Position numbers and translations under genes: made by a program. DNA of 64,000 bases. It comes from Hippasteria phrygiana. Its lineage: Eukaryota; Echinodermata; Asteroidea; Valvatida; Goniasteridae. Of this stretch, positions 61,262-64,000 are shown piece by piece; the first letter of the stretch is position 1; the number at the start of each line of letters is the position of its first letter. The notes under the pieces are model-generated. The model was not told the DNA's origin, ran no database searches, and saw only the letters and a list, made by a program, of their open reading frames with translations. The stretch is taken from positions 186,001 to 250,000 of the forward strand of contig JAZGUH010000152.1 of the NCBI GenBank assembly GCA_037893225.1, given 5' to 3'.

Positions 61262-62687
61262 TAGCATTGGCAGAGCTGACTTTGTGTGATTCATGAACTA
61301 ACGAAACCTGTAAAGGTTTGAGCCCAATCTGTCATCTGAATGGTGTTAAAATCACAGCACTTTTGGAGGTCTTCGGCGGGGTTTGAGATTTGAGAAAATA
61401 AAAATCCACGAAACATTCGGAGGCATTTAATTTGTCTGGCGATGCTGAAAATCCCCTGAAATAATTCATAAGTAAACTGCATTTTCTAGCAAAAGCAGAC
61501 CGTTTCAGGTTGCAGAGGTCATTTTTGGATGATGAAAACAATTTAGGGACTAAAACATCTTCCGGAAATCAAGAAAAATCCGGAGAAATCTCAGCCCCTG
61601 CTTCAGATGGTACCATCTTTATAAACAGCTATCAGATTGAAACTAATTGATTATGACCAAAGCTATATCATACCTTGAAGAATTGGTTTGCTGGGCGTTA
61701 ACACAAGAAATGTCCACCCGGCATTTGTTGAAGTTTTGTAATTAAAATGTTCTTAAAATCAAAGAGCTTCCTTGTGTGTGAGCCCAGAGTAGTAAACTGC
61801 CTAGTGAATGTATTCGTATCGTGAAGTTTGGTTTTCTAAAAACATGTACACGTAGGCTTTTGGGTAGTAAGGGAGCATTGCCAAACCCATGGTCGGGCCA
61901 GGCTGTTGAAAAGCCTATCCAAGCCCCGGGAACGCCCGGGCCTTCAGACTTCCATAATCCCCTGGTTGCACACAAACTGCCCAAAATTGCTGGAGTTCAC
62001 CCAGACTTGATCTCCGGCCCGTGAATGGAATGAAGGCAAAAGCAATCACTACAGATTAGTGTGGAAGGTGCCACAGCCTGGGCCTAGCCTGGCAGAGGCA
62101 GGGCTTTAATCGATTAGTAGATGCTCTATTGTTAGGTGATTTGTGGCTCACAATAGCAAGACAAAAAGCCAGAAGGCCCGGGCGTGGGCAGGCTTTTCAA
62201 CGGCCTGGCCCCGACCATGCGTTAGGCAGTGCTCTCTAAAGTAAGTAATCCAAAAGTTTGAAATTGTAATGGTAATTTGTGGTGCATGTAGGTTTAGAGT
62301 AAAGGCCGGTGTAGTGTGAATTTGAGTTACTATGAAATACGGGCTCATTGGTCGTATTGCACATGCCTAAGTGAAGATAATTAGGAGAGCGGCCAGTCAC
62401 ACGGTAGGGTTTAACCAATAATAGAGAAAATGAGTCTGATTTTCATATTTTATGACACCGGTATCGTACTTACACGAACTTGAGGGCGAAGCAAATTCGT
62501 CTGGGTAGCCAGGTAACAGCGAACATCACAGTGATGTACATGTATAACTTGGCCTAAGCATTCGTAGGCTGGATAAGTCAAATGACCAGGCCCAGAGTTA
62601 TACAAAGGTCATGATATCCATTTCCCCCAATGCCAATTGTGTTAAGTTGCTTAAATACATGTAGTTAGCAGAATTAATTTAGCAACA
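61262..62687. other. Gene-free; two O-family fragments
   Basis: 61860-62025 is an inverted O-family copy; 62155-62240 is a partial copy (GGCCTGGCCCCGACCATGCG). Confidence 0.55.
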
Positions 62688-63286
62688 TTAAAGGGACACA
62701 TTGCTTTGGATTTTGCGATTTGGGCTATAAAACTGAAATGGATATGGTTGGGAAGCCTTTTTAAAAGTAGAATATAAAGATTCACATAACTATCCCTTCA
62801 AATTGTGTGGTTTTTGTTTAATTTCGTGACCAATAACGGTCCGCCATTTTGTAGAACCAAATTTTTGACTCCACCATGTTCACCAGTCGTATTTCCAGTC
62901 ACAGCTGGTTGAAGTACATTCTGTTGATCCATTTTGATGTACTGTGGCACACGGCACGCAGCACTGGCGATATGTGTCGCGAGGTAGAGAATGGTACCTG
63001 GCGATCATCTGATAGGTTTACAAGGCCACTGGCTGCGGCGCCAGCCTAAAAACTCTTACAGCGTATTTTGCGCATTATTTAGACGGTGGTATTTACTACT
63101 GGAAATAAGTCTATGTTTTGCTGGTCAGATGTCAGGGATCAGATGCCAATTTTTTGTTTTGTAATCACTACTCACTAATTACAACACATTATACGTGTTT
63201 TTTTGCATGAACAACTCTTATAAAAGATAAGGAACATTTCCAAACAGCAAAATTTCATGACATTTGAAGGCAATGTGTCCCTTTAA
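62688..63286. mobile_element. 599-bp TTAA MITE, copy 2
   Basis: Same ends and body as 18373-18983 with few differences; lacks the internal CAAAATGGCGGAC arm. Its right TTAA is followed directly by a D-family MITE. Confidence 0.85.
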
Positions 63287-63412
63287 CCCTTAAACCCTGC
63301 CAGACGCAGCACAGTACATATGTGGTGCAGACAGCTCCACTTTGCTGGACTCTATGCAATCTGACGCGTCTGGCAGGGTTCTAGCCAAAATGCCCTGCAG
63401 GGTTAGGATTAA
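63283..63412. mobile_element. D-family MITE (CCCTGCCAGACGC)
   Basis: CCCTGCCAGACGCAGCACAG and GACGCGTCTGGCAGGG at the ends; right edge GGTTAGGATTAA. Confidence 0.7.
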
Positions 63413-64000
63413 TTTAGGCTGACCATCTAAATTAGGACCTATTTTGTAAAAAACAAATAAGGAACAAGAAAGACTGAGATTGCGGGTAACACCATGTGAA
63501 ATAAATCCCTGCTCGGAAGATGTGTGGTTCTGAAAAGAACTGTGTGAGTGAGTATGTATATACCGGCAATCATGGACCTACAAAAGAATTCGGGCGTAGA
63601 CAAAGGGGTCCACGTTTGACCGAACGTCCACGATTGAAAATCGTGTACAAAACATATGGGAGGCCTTACGAGTATAAACAAAAGAGGAACAATGGGAGGT
63701 CCACGATTGCAGGTATTTACACACTTGTGTGTGTGTGTGTGTGTGTGTGTGGAATTAGGAATTAGATGTAAAATGACAATTTAACTTTTTCATCCTTCCT
63801 GTCTTTGAAAGGGTCTCTAATATGCTTTCTATTAAAACCTACATTTAAGACGAAAGTAAATCCACAGAGCATAGAAAACGGAGTTTAAATTCACGTCTTT
63901 TGTTTATATCTGTACATCCTAAATATGATGGCATCCTAACTACTCGACCACCGAGTAAGCCTGTATTTTGTTTCCCATAGCCTCTCGGAAAGCACTAGGC
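63413..64000. other. Gene-free; TG microsatellite
   Basis: (TG)n at 63725-63751. Nothing else recognised. Confidence 0.5.

Overview
This is eukaryotic, intron-rich, repeat-saturated DNA, best explained as a marine invertebrate deuterostome, probably an echinoderm. That placement is inference. It rests on the invertebrate-like forms of two bilaterian genes, fold-back elements with tandem-repeat arms like those described in sea urchins, abundant TACATGTA words and very many short non-autonomous transposons. There is no bacterial gene organisation; genes had to be rebuilt from splice sites and reading phases.

Two genes, both on the + strand, can be assembled completely. (1) A Crk/CrkL adaptor (SH2-SH3-linker-SH3) in seven coding exons from 10112 to 27980; the exons join to 996 nt (331 codons plus stop) with every phase matching. 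(2) An FBXO30/FBXO40-type F-box protein with an N-terminal TRAF-type zinc-binding region in five coding exons from 48198 to 57029 (816 codons plus stop), with a possible 5' untranslated exon near 43.75-43.93 kb. A third gene begins at the left edge on the - strand: a first exon encoding a THAP zinc finger (1125 down to 853) with a consensus donor; the rest lies in the first 850 bases or outside the window. Two short fragments look like parts of domesticated or transposon genes: a DUF3504/Crypton-type N-terminal exon inside Crk intron 4, and a TTF/hAT-type zinc-finger ORF inside a long-inverted-repeat element in Crk intron 1.

Almost everything else is repeats, and they follow rules that can be read directly. 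TTAA-flanked MITEs with CCC-type ends often abut and share one TTAA. hAT-like MITEs show 8-bp target duplications. A Mutator-like family has long inverted repeats and a 9-bp duplication. Fold-back elements have arms made of tandem 12-, 16- or 19-bp units. Motif-array fold-backs carry one 13-16 bp word many times in both orientations. Three tRNA-headed SINE-like copies lie at 58.95-60.0 kb. Insertions nest two and three deep. Two elements lie immediately beside splice sites of the real genes: 12 bp past a Crk donor, and about 20 bp before an FBXO30 acceptor. Ten or more poly(C)/poly(G) tracts of 16-29 nt punctuate the repeats. No autonomous transposase, rRNA, CRISPR or operon structure was recognised.

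Layout: 0-1.1 kb THAP exon and flank; 1.2-4.5 kb composite inverted-repeat element; 5-9.3 kb MITEs; 10.1-28 kb Crk with repeat-filled introns; 28-43.7 kb gene-free repeat desert; 43.7-57 kb FBXO30-like gene; 57-64 kb repeats, a 440-bp palindrome, SINEs and MITEs.
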